Shown: positions 1-9,397 of the stretch, one piece after another
How the letters are laid out: each line of letters begins with the position of its first letter
Numbering within the stretch: position 1 is the first letter of the stretch
Assembly (NCBI RefSeq): GCF_001941445.1
Contig: NZ_CP009245.1
Coordinates: 1,945,992 to 2,009,991 of the forward strand
DNA length: 64,000 nt
DNA from: Corynebacterium aquilae DSM 44791
GTDB taxonomy: Bacteria > Actinomycetota > Actinomycetes > Mycobacteriales > Mycobacteriaceae
Direction: 5' to 3'
Made by a program: the position numbers and the translations under genes
The notes under the pieces: generated by a model
What the model saw: the letters and a program-made list of their open reading frames with translations, nothing else
Told to the model about the DNA's origin: nothing
The model's database searches: none

Positions 1-69
1 TGGAAAAAATTCACAACACAGCCCTTTTCCAGTCAAGAAGCTGCACCCCCACCCCCTTTAACATGCTTA

Positions 70-357
70 CTACAGCATGGTTCGCAGCAGGATTTGGGCC
101 AGCATGATGGCGAGGAACAGCACCATGACCGATAGGTCCAGGCCCACATTGCCCATCCGCACCGGGGGAATCAGGCGACGCAGGGCACGCACCGGCGGAT
201 CAGTAATGATGAATAGCGGTTCGCTGATGAGCGCAAACCAGCGGGGCGGGCGGAAATCGCGCGAAAAGGACGCGATCATCTCCACGATGATGCGCCCGAG
301 CAGGATGTAGCTAAACAGCTGCAGCGCGATGATAAGGATCGAAATTACGGTCGTCAC
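70..357 (-). CDS. YggT family integral membrane protein
   Basis: A 95-residue protein with two hydrophobic stretches, one at the N terminus (about residues 2-24) and one at the C terminus (about 70-93). They flank a short loop containing DPPVRALRRLIPP, the pattern seen in YggT/YlmG proteins. Members of the family sit in dcw clusters downstream of sepF and are thought to help place the division or envelope machinery; the biochemical role is not settled. I chose the GTG start because it lies right before the first membrane segment; a longer in-frame reading adds a poor N terminus. It is the last gene of the dcw series visible here, and a divIVA (wag31) gene would be expected just beyond the left edge. 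Confidence 0.85.
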   Translation of the reverse strand: MTTVISILIIALQLFSYILLGRIIVEMIASFSRDFRPPRWFALISEPLFIITDPPVRALRRLIPPVRMGNVGLDLSVMVLFLAIMLAQILLRTML

Positions 358-467
358 AGTTGACCACCCTACAAAAAATCCCACCCGAACTCCCGCCCCA
401 CCCGCCACACGCCGAAAGTCAGCTGGGCACAAAGCGATTGCTTGCGGCAGGTATAGACATGAATAAA

Positions 468-541
468 CCCCACGTGGGCTGCCTCGCCGGCGCGACCGCG
501 ACAGTCGCGCAGACGCCTCAAGAAAAGTCAGCCACGTGGGG
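468..541 (-). terminator. Nested hairpin region between sepF and yggT
   Basis: The outer arms CCCCACGTGGGCTG (468-481) and CAGCCACGTGGGG (529-541) are complementary apart from one extra base. Inside them GCGCGAC (490-496) pairs with GTCGCGC (504-510). On the minus strand the structure is followed by TTTATTC. It could be a terminator or processing site after sepF. The long loop is unusual for a simple intrinsic terminator. Confidence 0.5.
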
Positions 542-579
542 TGGAAAAGGTGCGGGGCGCGCCCCGCCGACCGCAGGGT

Positions 580-966
580 TTAACGCTGGAAGAAGGTTTC
601 CTGCAGGTCGTGGTCGCTGAAGGGGGTGTTCTTGTCCATCAAGGCCCACACCCCGTCGGTCACCTTCCGCAAGGTGCCACTGAGCGCGAAGGCCAGGCCG
701 GTGGCGAAGTCGAAGATGCGGTTGCGGTCAGCCGGAGACATTCCAGCCATGTCGAAGATCACTGCATCGCCCTCGGTGAAGGGGGTGCCGATCTTCGGGG
801 CGTCCTCGTAGCGGTTGACAACCACCGTCACGATGGCGTTCGTGGTCGGGCGAATGTAGTCGCGCGGGGAGGAAAGCTCCTCGCGGGGGGCAACATCGGC
901 GTAGTCGTCGTGGTACTCGTTCGGGTTGAGTCCGAAGAATTCTTTGACGGAGTTCATCATGGTCAT
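580..966 (-). CDS. sepF: SepF, cell division protein / FtsZ membrane anchor
   Basis: A 128-residue protein. The N terminus (MTMMNSVKEFFGL) is a short amphipathic helix of the kind that tethers SepF to the membrane. An acidic linker follows, then the SepF core (about residues 42-120) with VVVNRYEDAP and GDAVIFDMAGM, ending in a variable tail. In actinobacteria, which lack FtsA and ZipA, SepF binds the FtsZ C-terminal tail and links the Z-ring to the membrane. The ATG at 966 has AAGGA five bases upstream; ATGs at 960 and 957 are also possible. In related genomes a yggS-type gene usually lies between pgeF and sepF. Here there is only a 244-base gap. Confidence 0.93.
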   Translation of the reverse strand: MTMMNSVKEFFGLNPNEYHDDYADVAPREELSSPRDYIRPTTNAIVTVVVNRYEDAPKIGTPFTEGDAVIFDMAGMSPADRNRIFDFATGLAFALSGTLRKVTDGVWALMDKNTPFSDHDLQETFFQR

Positions 967-1258
967 GAGGTTCCTTAATGGGGTGTGGTTGGGGGTGCGC
1001 GCCAACGAAGAAGAAAAAGCTTCACCAGTCAATGCAAACGCCGCAAGCGCTTTAAACAACCGGGCCTGAAAAGCTCAAGCGCAATGGCGGTAAAAAGCCC
1101 TCAAAGCGACCGCGTTTTCCTGCTTAAGGCTAGTCAGCAGCTCGCTGTGGAGTGTGCGTGACACGCGCGTGAATGGGACAAGTTGTCAATGAAATTTTTA
1201 GTGGTTTTGCCGCCACCGGCCGGGCACCTACCGGCCGGTCGCGAACAACGCCCGGCAC
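967..1258. other. Intergenic region sepF-pgeF without a gene
   Basis: About 290 bases with no convincing coding frame. On the minus strand a TTGACA hexamer (complement of 1183-1188) could be a -35 box for sepF, but I see no matching -10. The pgeF hairpin lies at the right end. Confidence 0.4.
1215..1239 (-). terminator. Hairpin after pgeF
   Basis: A perfect 9-bp inverted repeat, ACCGGCCGG / CCGGCCGGT, with a 7-base loop, lies 20 bases downstream of the pgeF stop codon. On the minus strand it is followed by GCGGCAAAACC, so it lacks a strong T-run and could be a weak terminator or a transcript-stabilising stem. Confidence 0.5.
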
Positions 1259-2014
1259 TTAGATGGCCTGCAGTGGCTGACCCGTCAACCAGGTCACGCA
1301 CGCCTGCCGGCCACAGGTGCCTTGGCGGCGGTAAGAGAAGTAATTCTCATCCGCAATGGTGCAGTCGGGGTTGACGGTGACATTGTCGACACCCAACTGC
1401 CCCAGCTGGTGCAGCACGCCCCGCCGAATATCCAATCCGGTAGAGCCCGCCACCGTGGTGGTGCGGCTGCCCGGCAGTTTGGCTTCAACGTCGCGGGCCA
1501 TCGCCTCAGGCACCTCGTAGAGCGCCCCAGAGGCCGCAGCACCCAACAGGGCGTGCGTGGTCGCCGGGTCCGCGCCGAGATCCCGCATGGCTTCCACGGT
1601 GCGACGCACGATCCCGTTGCGCGCACCGATCCGCCCAGCATGCACGGCAGCTACCACCCCATGCACCGGGTCGCTAAGAAGCACCGGCACACAGTCCGCG
1701 GTCAACACCACCAAAGCCAAGCCACTGCGGGTTGTAACAATGGCGTCGGTTGCGGGCACGATGTGCTGGCTGCCGTCGACCTCAGTGACAGTGTTGGTGT
1801 GCAGCTGCTCCATGTAAATCACCTGCTGCTCATCAACCCCAATAATCTCGGCCAAGCGGCGCCGATTCGCGGCAACACTTCTCGGGTCGTCGCCGACATG
1901 ATCGCCGAGGTTAAAAGAGTCATAAGCCCCGGAGCTAACACCACCATGACGGTTGGTGTAGACGGTACGCACCGGCCGCGCATCGGCTGCCGACTGCTGA
2001 AACTGTTCAACCAT
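1259..2014 (-). CDS. pgeF: YfiH/LACC1 (PgeF) family multicopper purine nucleoside enzyme
   Basis: A 251-residue protein of the YfiH (DUF152) fold. Recognisable parts are the N-terminal TNRHGGVSSG and FNLGDHVGDD, the central TADCVPVLL with the conserved Cys, AAVHAGRIGA with the metal-binding His, and the C-terminal CTIADENYFSYRR. Members are reported as purine nucleoside phosphorylase/adenosine deaminase-like enzymes (LACC1, YlmD) and, in E. coli, as a factor limiting wrong amino acids in peptidoglycan precursors. The usual HAGWRG reads HAGRIG here, which I believe is common in actinobacteria. It follows ftsZ by 107 bases. The ATG at 2014 is preceded by AAAGGAG at a rather long distance; a GTG start eight codons upstream is possible. 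Confidence 0.88.
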   Translation of the reverse strand: MVEQFQQSAADARPVRTVYTNRHGGVSSGAYDSFNLGDHVGDDPRSVAANRRRLAEIIGVDEQQVIYMEQLHTNTVTEVDGSQHIVPATDAIVTTRSGLALVVLTADCVPVLLSDPVHGVVAAVHAGRIGARNGIVRRTVEAMRDLGADPATTHALLGAAASGALYEVPEAMARDVEAKLPGSRTTTVAGSTGLDIRRGVLHQLGQLGVDNVTVNPDCTIADENYFSYRRQGTCGRQACVTWLTGQPLQAI

Positions 2015-2121
2015 GCTGGGGTCGTCAGCTCCTTTCACAAGTGAGGGGGTGTGGGGCGGCGGTGAGGAAGAAAAGCTCAACAAAAGTTCCTCACCACAGC
2101 CCACGAGGCTCGAGGTGCGGA

Positions 2122-3504
2122 TTAGCGCAGGAAGTCCGGAACTTCCAGATCGTCCTCGCCACCGCGGTGGCTGCTGTATCCGGAACGACGATCGGTGTAC
2201 ATCCCGCCACGGGAATGCTCCTCACGCACGCTGCGGTAAATCGGCTCCTGCGGCACCTGACGCGGCTCCGCCACCGGCTGCTGCGGCTCCTCCGGCTGCT
2301 GCGCCGGCTGTGCCGGGGCCTGCTGCTGGGACTGGAAGTGCTCAGCGCGGTGCGCGCCCGACTGGCTGAAAGACAGGCCAGCAGCCGGAGCTTCCTGCTG
2401 CGGCTGTGCCTTCGGGGCGGGAGTCGGGTTCGCATCGGCAGCGGGCGCCTGGAACGCAGCGGCCGGAGCCTGCTGCGCCTGCGACTGAGTCTGCGGCTGC
2501 GGCTGTGCCGGGGTGGTGGCGGCCAGCGTCGGGCTTTGCGCCTTAGCCTCCTCATTGAAACCAGCGGCGATGACAGTGATGCGCACCTCGTCGCCCAGGT
2601 TGTCGTCCACCACAGAACCGAAGATGATGTTGGCGTCCTCGTCGCACAGCTCACGCACCACAGAAGCAGCCGCGTTGACTTCCTTCAGTCCGATATCGGA
2701 GCCACCGGCAATCGACATCAGCACGCCACGAGCACCGTTCATGGAAGACTCCAGCAGCGGCGAATTGATCGCATCGTGCACAGCCTTGGTCGCACGGTCC
2801 TCACCGCGCGCAGAACCAATACCCATCAGGGCGGAACCAGCATCCTTGATCACGGAACGCACATCGGCGAAGTCCACGTTGATGATGCCGGGGGTGGTGA
2901 TCAGGTCGGTGATGCCCTGCACACCGTTGTGCAACACATCATCAGCCTTGCGGAAAGCCTCCATCATGGACAGATCGTCCACGTCCAGCTCCAGCAGACG
3001 ATCGTTTGGAATCACGATCAGGGTGTCACACACGCTCGCCAGCTCAGTGATGCCCTCCTGCGCCTGGCGGGTACGACGCTTACCCTCGAAACCGAAGGGG
3101 CGGGTGACCACGCCGACCGTCAAAGCGCCCAGCTTCTTGGCGATAGCAGCCACCACCGGGGCAGCACCGGTACCCGTGCCACCGCCCTCACCGGCAGTCA
3201 CGAAAACCATGTCCGCACCCTTGAGGGACTCCTCAATTTCCTGCTTGTGATCCTCAGCAGAGGTGTGACCGACAGAAGGATCGGCGCCCGCGCCCAGGCC
3301 ACGGGTCGCTTCACGTCCAATATCGAGCTTGATGTCCGCATCGGAGAACATCAAAGCCTGCGAATCGGTGTTGATGGCAATGAACTCAACACCTTTGAGG
3401 CCCTGATCGATCATGCGGTTGACAGCGTTGCAACCGCCACCGCCGACACCGACAACTTTGATGTCGGCGAGGTAATTCGGGCTAGCCATACTTGGCGAAG
3501 TCAT
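2122..3504 (-). CDS. ftsZ: FtsZ, tubulin-like cell division GTPase
   Basis: A 460-residue FtsZ that polymerises at mid-cell to form the Z-ring. The GTPase domain (about residues 12-320) shows [13 protein letters not shown] at the N terminus and the tubulin signature [11 protein letters not shown] near residue 110. A long Pro/Gln/Ala-rich linker (about 325-445) leads to the conserved tail [10 protein letters not shown], the docking peptide for SepF and other partners. The linker is long for the family, giving about 18 residues more than I recall for C. glutamicum FtsZ. The ATG at 3504 has no good ribosome site; a second ATG at 3489 is possible. The 300-base gap upstream, after the ftsQ terminator, must hold its promoters. 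Confidence 0.97.
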   Translation of the reverse strand: MTSPSMASPNYLADIKVVGVGGGGCNAVNRMIDQGLKGVEFIAINTDSQALMFSDADIKLDIGREATRGLGAGADPSVGHTSAEDHKQEIEESLKGADMVFVTAGEGGGTGTGAAPVVAAIAKKLGALTVGVVTRPFGFEGKRRTRQAQEGITELASVCDTLIVIPNDRLLELDVDDLSMMEAFRKADDVLHNGVQGITDLITTPGIINVDFADVRSVIKDAGSALMGIGSARGEDRATKAVHDAINSPLLESSMNGARGVLMSIAGGSDIGLKEVNAAASVVRELCDEDANIIFGSVVDDNLGDEVRITVIAAGFNEEAKAQSPTLAATTPAQPQPQTQSQAQQAPAAAFQAPAADANPTPAPKAQPQQEAPAAGLSFSQSGAHRAEHFQSQQQAPAQPAQQPEEPQQPVAEPRQVPQEPIYRSVREEHSRGGMYTDRRSGYSSHRGGEDDLEVPDFLR

Positions 3505-3761
3505 AGGGGAAAATCTCGCTTTTCGAGTGGGGGATCTTGGTTGGTTTACATCTTGAAGCACGAAGCTGGAAAAACTCTGGACATTTTCCCGCGTGTTGCA
3601 CTCTCAACCATTACTTTAAGGTTAGTGACCAGGGCTTTTAATCCAATCTGCCCCAAACTTTTCTCCCCACCAACCCCCCTGCCACCACACCCCCACTCCC
3701 ATCAGAACCACCCACCAAACACCAACACCACATACAAGCACTCACCACCACCGAAAAAACA
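3505..3761 (-). promoter_or_regulatory. Probable ftsZ promoter region
   Basis: This gap sits between a strong hairpin after ftsQ and the ftsZ start, so ftsZ probably has its own promoter here. No clear -35/-10 pair can be assigned by eye. The right half (3655-3750) is a C/A-rich tract with many CACC and CCCC runs and no open frame on the coding strand. Confidence 0.4.
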
Positions 3762-3790
3762 GGCCCCACGCTAGACAAAAGCGTGGGGCC
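3762..3790 (-). terminator. Intrinsic terminator after ftsQ
   Basis: A perfect 10-bp stem, GGCCCCACGC / GCGTGGGGCC, with a 9-base loop. On the minus strand it is followed by TGTTTTTTCGG. It lies 18 bases past the ftsQ stop and separates ftsQ from ftsZ. Confidence 0.85.
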
Positions 3791-3808
3791 AAACGTCTTC
3801 GCGGCGTT

Positions 3809-4495
3809 TTAATCCTTCACCGTCACCAAAAACGGGTCAGACACATTCCAATGCTTACCCGGCTGCGTCAACACCGTCCCCGTCACCTTCGCCTTGGCCT
3901 CCGCCTCATCACTACTACCCCAATACACACTGCGATCCTCAGGCGCCAACAAGGTAATCCGATCCGGGGAAGCAATATCGATCGCGGAAATCTGCGCCCG
4001 CACCTCAGGTGCTAAAGAACGCACCACCTTCGCCGCCACCTGAAGCGTCTCCGGATCATCCTCGACAGTTCCCAACACCTCCACCGCGCCGGCAGGCGGC
4101 GGCGCAATCACAAACGGCACCCCCTGATCATCGATGAGATGATCCCCATCCGCCCGGTGCGCAAACAGCAACGGCGTGCGCTCATGCACCTCAATGTTGA
4201 TCGTCGACGGAGCCTGCCGCTCCACCCGCACCTTCGAAATCCACGGCAAATCATGCACCCGGCGGGAAGCCTGCGCCACATCCGCCGTCAACAGATTCTG
4301 GCCCTCCGTCAAACCGCTCGCCTGCAACACCTCCTCATAAGTGGTGTTCTCATTGCCCTCCACGGTGATGTTTTTCACCGTCAAAATCGGAAAACTCACC
4401 AAACACGCCACCAGCACCCCCAACACAACCACCACAGCCACCGCCGAGGTCGCGAACTTCTTCGCGGTGCTCATAGAGGAGAAAAACGCGCGCAT
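3809..4495 (-). CDS. ftsQ: FtsQ/DivIB, division septum scaffold protein
   Basis: A 228-residue bitopic membrane protein with a short basic N terminus, one membrane helix (about residues 16-38) and an extracytoplasmic POTRA domain starting at LTVKNITVEGNENT (about 39-108). A beta domain follows. It belongs to the FtsQ-FtsB-FtsL complex that regulates septal peptidoglycan synthesis by FtsW/FtsI. The gene follows murC by 53 bases. The ATG at 4495 is preceded by AGGACGGA about 12 bases upstream; ATG 4474 and an upstream TTG are alternatives. The composition matches murC: strongly G/T-rich on the coding strand. Confidence 0.9.
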   Translation of the reverse strand: MRAFFSSMSTAKKFATSAVAVVVVLGVLVACLVSFPILTVKNITVEGNENTTYEEVLQASGLTEGQNLLTADVAQASRRVHDLPWISKVRVERQAPSTINIEVHERTPLLFAHRADGDHLIDDQGVPFVIAPPPAGAVEVLGTVEDDPETLQVAAKVVRSLAPEVRAQISAIDIASPDRITLLAPEDRSVYWGSSDEAEAKAKVTGTVLTQPGKHWNVSDPFLVTVKD

Positions 4496-4548
4496 AGGAA
4501 AACAGTCCGTCCTAGAAAAAGAAGGCAAAAAACAAAGCGGCCGAACAC

Positions 4549-6033
4549 TTAGTTCGCAGTAGCCAGACGATCCAAAATCTCATCCGCGAGCATCGTCACG
4601 CTGCCCGCACCCATCGTCAAAATCAAATCATCCGGCTGCGCCAAGGACGCAACCACCTCAGCCACCCGAGAAAAATCAGGCTCATACACCACATCAGCAG
4701 TGACCTTATCCGCGATGATCCGGCCATCAACACCCGGAACCGGCTGCTCACGGGCACCATAAACATCCAACACCACGACCTTATCCGCCAAAGACAACGC
4801 CTCAGCGAACTGCTCAGAAAACTCCATCGTGCGCGAATACATGTGAGGCTGGAACACCACCACCACACGACCCGTGTTCTGCGCCTGCACCTTCGAATGA
4901 CTTGCCCGCAACACCGCAGCCACCTCCGTGGGATGATGCGCATAATCATCAAAGACACGCGCCCCCGCAAACGGACCATCAGCAATAGTGCCACGGTGCT
5001 CAAAACGACGACGCACACCGGTAAACCCGCTCAGCCCCTCCGCCAGCTTGGTCACATCGCCACCAACAATGCTGCCAGCAAGCAACGCCGCCGCAGCATT
5101 AAGCATCATGTGCTCACCCGGCACATGCATATCCACAGTCACAGTCTGCGGCGCACCTCCCGCAACCGCCGTCACCTCGCACTCAAAAGACGTGCCAAAA
5201 TCAGTCACCGTCGACGACGTAATCAACCCACGGCACTCAATATCAGGCCACTGCTGGGCAGCCTGCACCGTGCCATAGCCCGCAACCCGAATACCCCGCT
5301 GCGCAGCCCGCTGCCCCAACTCCGCAGCATGCGGATCATTCAAACACACCACCAACGTGCCATCCTCAGTGATCCGATCAGCGAACTGATCGAACACCTC
5401 AAAATAAGCCTCAGCGGTCTTGAAATAATCCAAATGATCCGGCTCCACATTCGTGACCACCGCAACCTTCGGCCGATAACGCAACAGCGACGCATCCGAC
5501 TCATCAGCCTCCGCCACAAACACATCCCCCGTGCCGTGGTGAGCATTAGTGCCAGCCTTATTCAACTGCCCACCAATCGCAAAACTCGGATCCAGGCCAG
5601 CAGCCTGCAAAGCCACCACCGTCATCGACGTCGTAGACGTCTTTCCATGCGTGCCAGCCAACAACAGCTCAGTGTGCTCACTCATCAACTCAGCCAACAA
5701 ATCAGAACGACGCAACACCGCAATACCGTTCTCCCGGGCCGCCACCAACTCCGGATTATCCTGCGGAATCGCCGCAAAACTGGTCACCACAGCCGTCGGC
5801 AACTCACCGGTCAAGCGCAAATTGTCCGCATCATGACCGATAGCGATCTGGGCCCCCATCGACCGCAACGCCAAAATCACGCGCGAATCCTTCGCATCAG
5901 AACCAGTGACAGTCGCCCCCTTCGACAACAAAATACGGGCAACACCCGACATGCCGGCACCACCAATACCAATCAGATGGACACGCGACAGGTCAACAGG
6001 AGAAGTGGTGGAAGAAGAATCTGCGGAGCTCAT
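4549..6033 (-). CDS. murC: UDP-N-acetylmuramate-L-alanine ligase (MurC)
   Basis: A 494-residue cytoplasmic ligase that adds L-Ala to UDP-MurNAc with ATP, the first step of stem-peptide assembly. The N-terminal nucleotide-sugar domain carries [14 protein letters not shown] (about 19-32). The ATP-binding loop GTHGKTSTT is at about 127-135, with EADESDAS and EPDHLDYF after it. The C-terminal domain contains DDYAHHPTE and FQPHMYSRT. Length and motifs are normal. The ATG has AAGGAC at a good distance. It lies 116 bases after murG, as in other corynebacterial dcw clusters. Confidence 0.97.
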   Translation of the reverse strand: MSSADSSSTTSPVDLSRVHLIGIGGAGMSGVARILLSKGATVTGSDAKDSRVILALRSMGAQIAIGHDADNLRLTGELPTAVVTSFAAIPQDNPELVAARENGIAVLRRSDLLAELMSEHTELLLAGTHGKTSTTSMTVVALQAAGLDPSFAIGGQLNKAGTNAHHGTGDVFVAEADESDASLLRYRPKVAVVTNVEPDHLDYFKTAEAYFEVFDQFADRITEDGTLVVCLNDPHAAELGQRAAQRGIRVAGYGTVQAAQQWPDIECRGLITSSTVTDFGTSFECEVTAVAGGAPQTVTVDMHVPGEHMMLNAAAALLAGSIVGGDVTKLAEGLSGFTGVRRRFEHRGTIADGPFAGARVFDDYAHHPTEVAAVLRASHSKVQAQNTGRVVVVFQPHMYSRTMEFSEQFAEALSLADKVVVLDVYGAREQPVPGVDGRIIADKVTADVVYEPDFSRVAEVVASLAQPDDLILTMGAGSVTMLADEILDRLATAN

Positions 6034-6149
6034 GGAAGTCCTTCACAATAAAAAAGGGATGAATGCAATCAACTGTGCCACAGGCACACAACAAAACCAC
6101 AGCCCAAACACCAGGAAACAACGCACCCGGCGGCCGTGAGAAAACTCAA

Positions 6150-7247
6150 CTACTGCGCCGGCGCCACCCCAACAGCCTCAGCAACCATTTCGGCAATCAC
6201 CCGGGCAGCATCCCCCACCCCACTAGCACCCGCCGCAGCCTGCATCACGGCGGCAGTATTCTCATCGCCAAGAATCTCACGCACCTCACGCACCACCCGA
6301 TCCGGGGAAAGATCCGCATCCGCCACCAGCCGGGCCGCCCCAGCAGCCACCACATCGGAAGCGTTCAAAGCCTGCTCCCCATTGCCGTGAGGCAGCGGCA
6401 CATACACCGCCGGCACCCGAGCTGCAGTGGTCTCAGCCACCGTCATCGCCCCGGAACGACAGATCACCATGTCAGCCACCGCCAAGGCCAAATCCATATT
6501 CGAAATATAGGGCACCGGAACATAACCCGGCTGGGCGGCCGGAAGCTCATTTTTCTTACCCACCGCGTGCAACACCTGAAAACCAGCGGCCGTGATCTCA
6601 GCAACCGCCCCAGCGACCGCAGTATTGATACTGCGAGCCCCCTGGGAACCACCGGTGACCAACACCGTCCTTTTCGCAGGATCCAAACCAAAAAGCTCAT
6701 AGCCCGCGGCGGCACGCGCAGCACGCTCCGCCGGATCAGTCGTGGCCAAGCCGGCACGAATCGGCACCCCCACAACCTCGCCTGGCAAACCGGAATCAGC
6801 CACCGCATTCAAACCGCGACCGCCCAAAGCAACACCTAGCTTGTTCGCCATACCGGCCCGGGCGTTGGATTCGTGCACAAAGAAAGGAATCTTTTTCGCA
6901 CGCGCCGCCAAATACGCCGGGGCGGACACATAACCGCCAAACCCGATCACCGCATCCGCTTCATGCTCCGCGAGGACCTTTTTCGCCTGGCCGACCGCCT
7001 TGAGCACCCGGCCGGGAAGCTTGAGCAGATCCATGCTGGGTTTGCGGGGAACCGGCACCGGATCAATCAACCGCAGCTCGAATCCGCGCTCCGGGACCAG
7101 GAAAGTTTCCAAACCTTTTGTGGTTCCCAACGCCACCACTTCGGCGCCATAATGCTGCTGCAACGCCTCGGCGACCGCCAACGCAGGCTCGATGTGTCCA
7201 GCGGTGCCACCGCCCGCGACGACAACCCGGAACTTCTTCGTATTCAC
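6150..7247 (-). CDS. murG: UDP-GlcNAc:lipid I N-acetylglucosaminyltransferase (MurG)
   Basis: A 365-residue GT-B transferase that makes lipid II from lipid I at the inner face of the membrane. The N-terminal donor loop VAGGGTAGHIEPALA is at about 10-24. The C-terminal half has VTGGSQGARSIN, ICRSGAMTVAE and PLPHGNGEQALNA, which bind UDP-GlcNAc. I favour the GTG at 7247, because AAGGTGG lies 11 bases before it; a GTG at 7262 has no room for that site. A very strong hairpin separates it from ftsW, so part of its transcription probably starts in the 230 bases upstream. Confidence 0.95.
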   Translation of the reverse strand: MNTKKFRVVVAGGGTAGHIEPALAVAEALQQHYGAEVVALGTTKGLETFLVPERGFELRLIDPVPVPRKPSMDLLKLPGRVLKAVGQAKKVLAEHEADAVIGFGGYVSAPAYLAARAKKIPFFVHESNARAGMANKLGVALGGRGLNAVADSGLPGEVVGVPIRAGLATTDPAERAARAAAGYELFGLDPAKRTVLVTGGSQGARSINTAVAGAVAEITAAGFQVLHAVGKKNELPAAQPGYVPVPYISNMDLALAVADMVICRSGAMTVAETTAARVPAVYVPLPHGNGEQALNASDVVAAGAARLVADADLSPDRVVREVREILGDENTAAVMQAAAGASGVGDAARVIAEMVAEAVGVAPAQ

Positions 7248-7476
7248 CTGGGGATCAACCACCTTTACGTCGTGTCTGTGTGCGGTGCGTGGCCAGCGAC
7301 CACAGCTGCCGACAGCGAAAAATTCTGACTATCAGAAAACTTTCTTGCACCCCGGCAACAAGTGCCTAGAGATAGTGCTTCCGAGTCTAAGCGCGCAACC
7401 CTCACTCCTGCTGCTACGAAACAGCTTTCGTGGCAATTCACCGACAAGCTAGAGCACGCAACCGGGGCATAGACAA

Positions 7477-7513
7477 AGGAAAACCACCACGCCAACAGCG
7501 TGGTGGTTTTCCT
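7477..7513 (-). terminator. Strong hairpin between ftsW and murG
   Basis: A perfect 16-bp stem, AGGAAAACCACCACGC / GCGTGGTGGTTTTCCT, with a 5-base loop, begins 17 bases past the ftsW stop. Because the stem ends in A/T runs, it could terminate in either direction. About 230 bases without a gene (7248-7476) follow before murG. Confidence 0.85.
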
Positions 7514-7530
7514 CAAATCACAGCCCCCGG

Positions 7531-9381
7531 CTAGCTGCGGCGGCGACGCCGCTCCGGCGAACCCCCAGTACGTCCACCAGGTGTGTGCGGACGACCAGAA
7601 CCGGTGCGCCGAGACTGGCTCGGGCGCGGCCGGGGTGGGACAGCACCGGATCCTTTATCGCCTGCCGGCGGCGTATCGCGTCGCGCGTTTCCTCCCGCCA
7701 CACCTCTCCCCGACCGGCGTTGACGCTCATCGTCACTGGACACGCGCGCCCTGCTGCTGCGGTCGCCGCGGATTGTTTTCGACCGCGCCGTCACCGGAAG
7801 CTGGCGGGCAGTCTTGTGAGAATCCTCATCCGCACCGTCCCGGCGTCCACGTCCGGCCACGCCAGTGTGGCGACGCTGGAGGCTATCGTCTGCCGGTGCA
7901 GCCGGCACAAAAGGCTTCGGCGCCGGCAAGAACAACCACTTATCAAAGTTCGAACGACCACGATCCTGGATGGCAGACACCGTTTCCGGTTCGTGGCGGG
8001 CACAGTTAGCCACCAAGCCAAGTGACGCCAACGTGATGATGGTGGAGGTACCGCCCACAGAAATCAGCGGCAGCTGAATACCAGTCACCGGCAACAGACC
8101 CACCACGTAGCCGATGTTGTACATCGCCTGGAACACAATGCCCAGGGTCAAACCACCCGCCAGGAGCCGCAGATAGGGGTCAGCGTTGCGAGTCGCGGCC
8201 CGCATCCCAAAAAATCCCAGGCCAGCAAACAGCAGCAGCACCGCGATCGCGCCCACGGTTCCCAGTTCCTCACCGACGATGGCGAACACGAAGTCGTTTT
8301 TCGCCTCCGGCAGATAAAACCACTTCGCGCGCGACTGGCCCACACCAACACCAAACAGTCCGCCCTCCGCCAGGGACAGAAAACCCTGATACGACTGAAA
8401 GGCCTCGCTTTGAGTGTTGGTGAAGTTTCCGGTGAACGCGTCGATGAACGTCGTCAAGCGGGAAGCGCGGAAGTTCGATCCGCCGCCGTGGCCCCGCAGG
8501 ATGTAGAAGATGGCGACGGCACCACCGAAAGCGCCGGCACCGGCAATGGTGGAGTAACCAACACCTGCCAAAAACGCGACGATGCCACCGACCACCAACA
8601 CCGTGATCGCCATACCGAGGTCTTTTTCCAGCAGAATGAGAACCACAATGAGGACCAGCATGACGGTGTAGGTGGCCATGGAATCCCACCGCCGCGGCCG
8701 GTTCCGGCGTCGCGCAGCCGTAGCGCTAATACCGGCAAGAATATCTGCCCCCCACATCACCAACGCCAGCTTTGCGACCTCACTGGGCTGCAAGCGCAGC
8801 GGACCGAGCTTGAGCCAAGACTGCGAGCCTTTTTCCGCCTCGCCAATACCGATGGGGGTGAACACCAACAGCAGCAGGAACAAGGCCAGCCCAATCACCC
8901 ACGGCGACAAGCGCCGCAGCGTGGTCGGGGGAATACGCAACGCGAAATAGAAAGACACCAAGCCCAAGGTCACCATGATGGCCTGGCGGAAGAACTGCCC
9001 GTAGACGCTGGCGCCGGAAATATAGCGCCCGGAGTCGTCATAAAACGAAGACGGCCCGGTAATGCTGGCCGCCATAATCAGGCCAATAAAAGTCAATGCG
9101 CCCGTGATGATGAGCAGCATGGTGTAGTCGACGCTGGGGCGGGATAGAAAGTCCGACAGGCGATCGCCAATCTTTCCCACCACAGAAGTACCCGACGGGC
9201 GCGCAGCAGCCACCGCCTGCACCCCAGAGTCCTTCGGCGCGGCAGATGGTTGAGCCACACCTTGGCGTGTGGGGCGCCCACTGCGGGCAGCGGTGCGCTG
9301 GCGAGGCTCAGTAGTTCTGCCTTGCGCGCGCTGCGCACTACGCGCCTGGGTGCGGCGGCCGGGGCGTTGGGATTTACTCAT
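7531..9381 (-). CDS. ftsW: FtsW, SEDS-family septal peptidoglycan polymerase
   Basis: A 616-residue SEDS protein with about ten membrane helices (roughly residues 90-480) that polymerises lipid II at the septum together with FtsI. Family features include WLKLGPLRLQPSEVAKLAL and, near the last helices, GLLPVTGIQLPLISVGGTS. The enzyme is flanked by long basic extensions: an Arg/Gln-rich N-terminal stretch (1-65) and a roughly 130-residue C-terminal tail rich in Arg, Gly, Ser and Pro. It is therefore longer than most FtsW proteins. It starts 16 bases after murD, with a good GGGGAG site three bases before the ATG. Confidence 0.96.
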   Translation of the reverse strand: MSKSQRPGRRTQARSAQRAQGRTTEPRQRTAARSGRPTRQGVAQPSAAPKDSGVQAVAAARPSGTSVVGKIGDRLSDFLSRPSVDYTMLLIITGALTFIGLIMAASITGPSSFYDDSGRYISGASVYGQFFRQAIMVTLGLVSFYFALRIPPTTLRRLSPWVIGLALFLLLLVFTPIGIGEAEKGSQSWLKLGPLRLQPSEVAKLALVMWGADILAGISATAARRRNRPRRWDSMATYTVMLVLIVVLILLEKDLGMAITVLVVGGIVAFLAGVGYSTIAGAGAFGGAVAIFYILRGHGGGSNFRASRLTTFIDAFTGNFTNTQSEAFQSYQGFLSLAEGGLFGVGVGQSRAKWFYLPEAKNDFVFAIVGEELGTVGAIAVLLLFAGLGFFGMRAATRNADPYLRLLAGGLTLGIVFQAMYNIGYVVGLLPVTGIQLPLISVGGTSTIITLASLGLVANCARHEPETVSAIQDRGRSNFDKWLFLPAPKPFVPAAPADDSLQRRHTGVAGRGRRDGADEDSHKTARQLPVTARSKTIRGDRSSRARVSSDDERQRRSGRGVAGGNARRDTPPAGDKGSGAVPPRPRPSQSRRTGSGRPHTPGGRTGGSPERRRRRS

Positions 9382-9397
9382 ATACTCCCCTGTCTCC

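Noticed and set aside
3655-3750. Repeat-like CACC/CCCC tract, considered as CRISPR or tandem repeat
   Set aside because: There is no constant repeat unit or spacer pattern; it is simple C/A-rich sequence, seen also near 20.64 kb and 55.96 kb.
2041-3774. 577-codon plus-strand frame opposite ftsZ
   Set aside because: It spans the ftsZ gene, an intergenic region and a terminator, and its product is a His/Arg/Thr-rich shadow without motifs.
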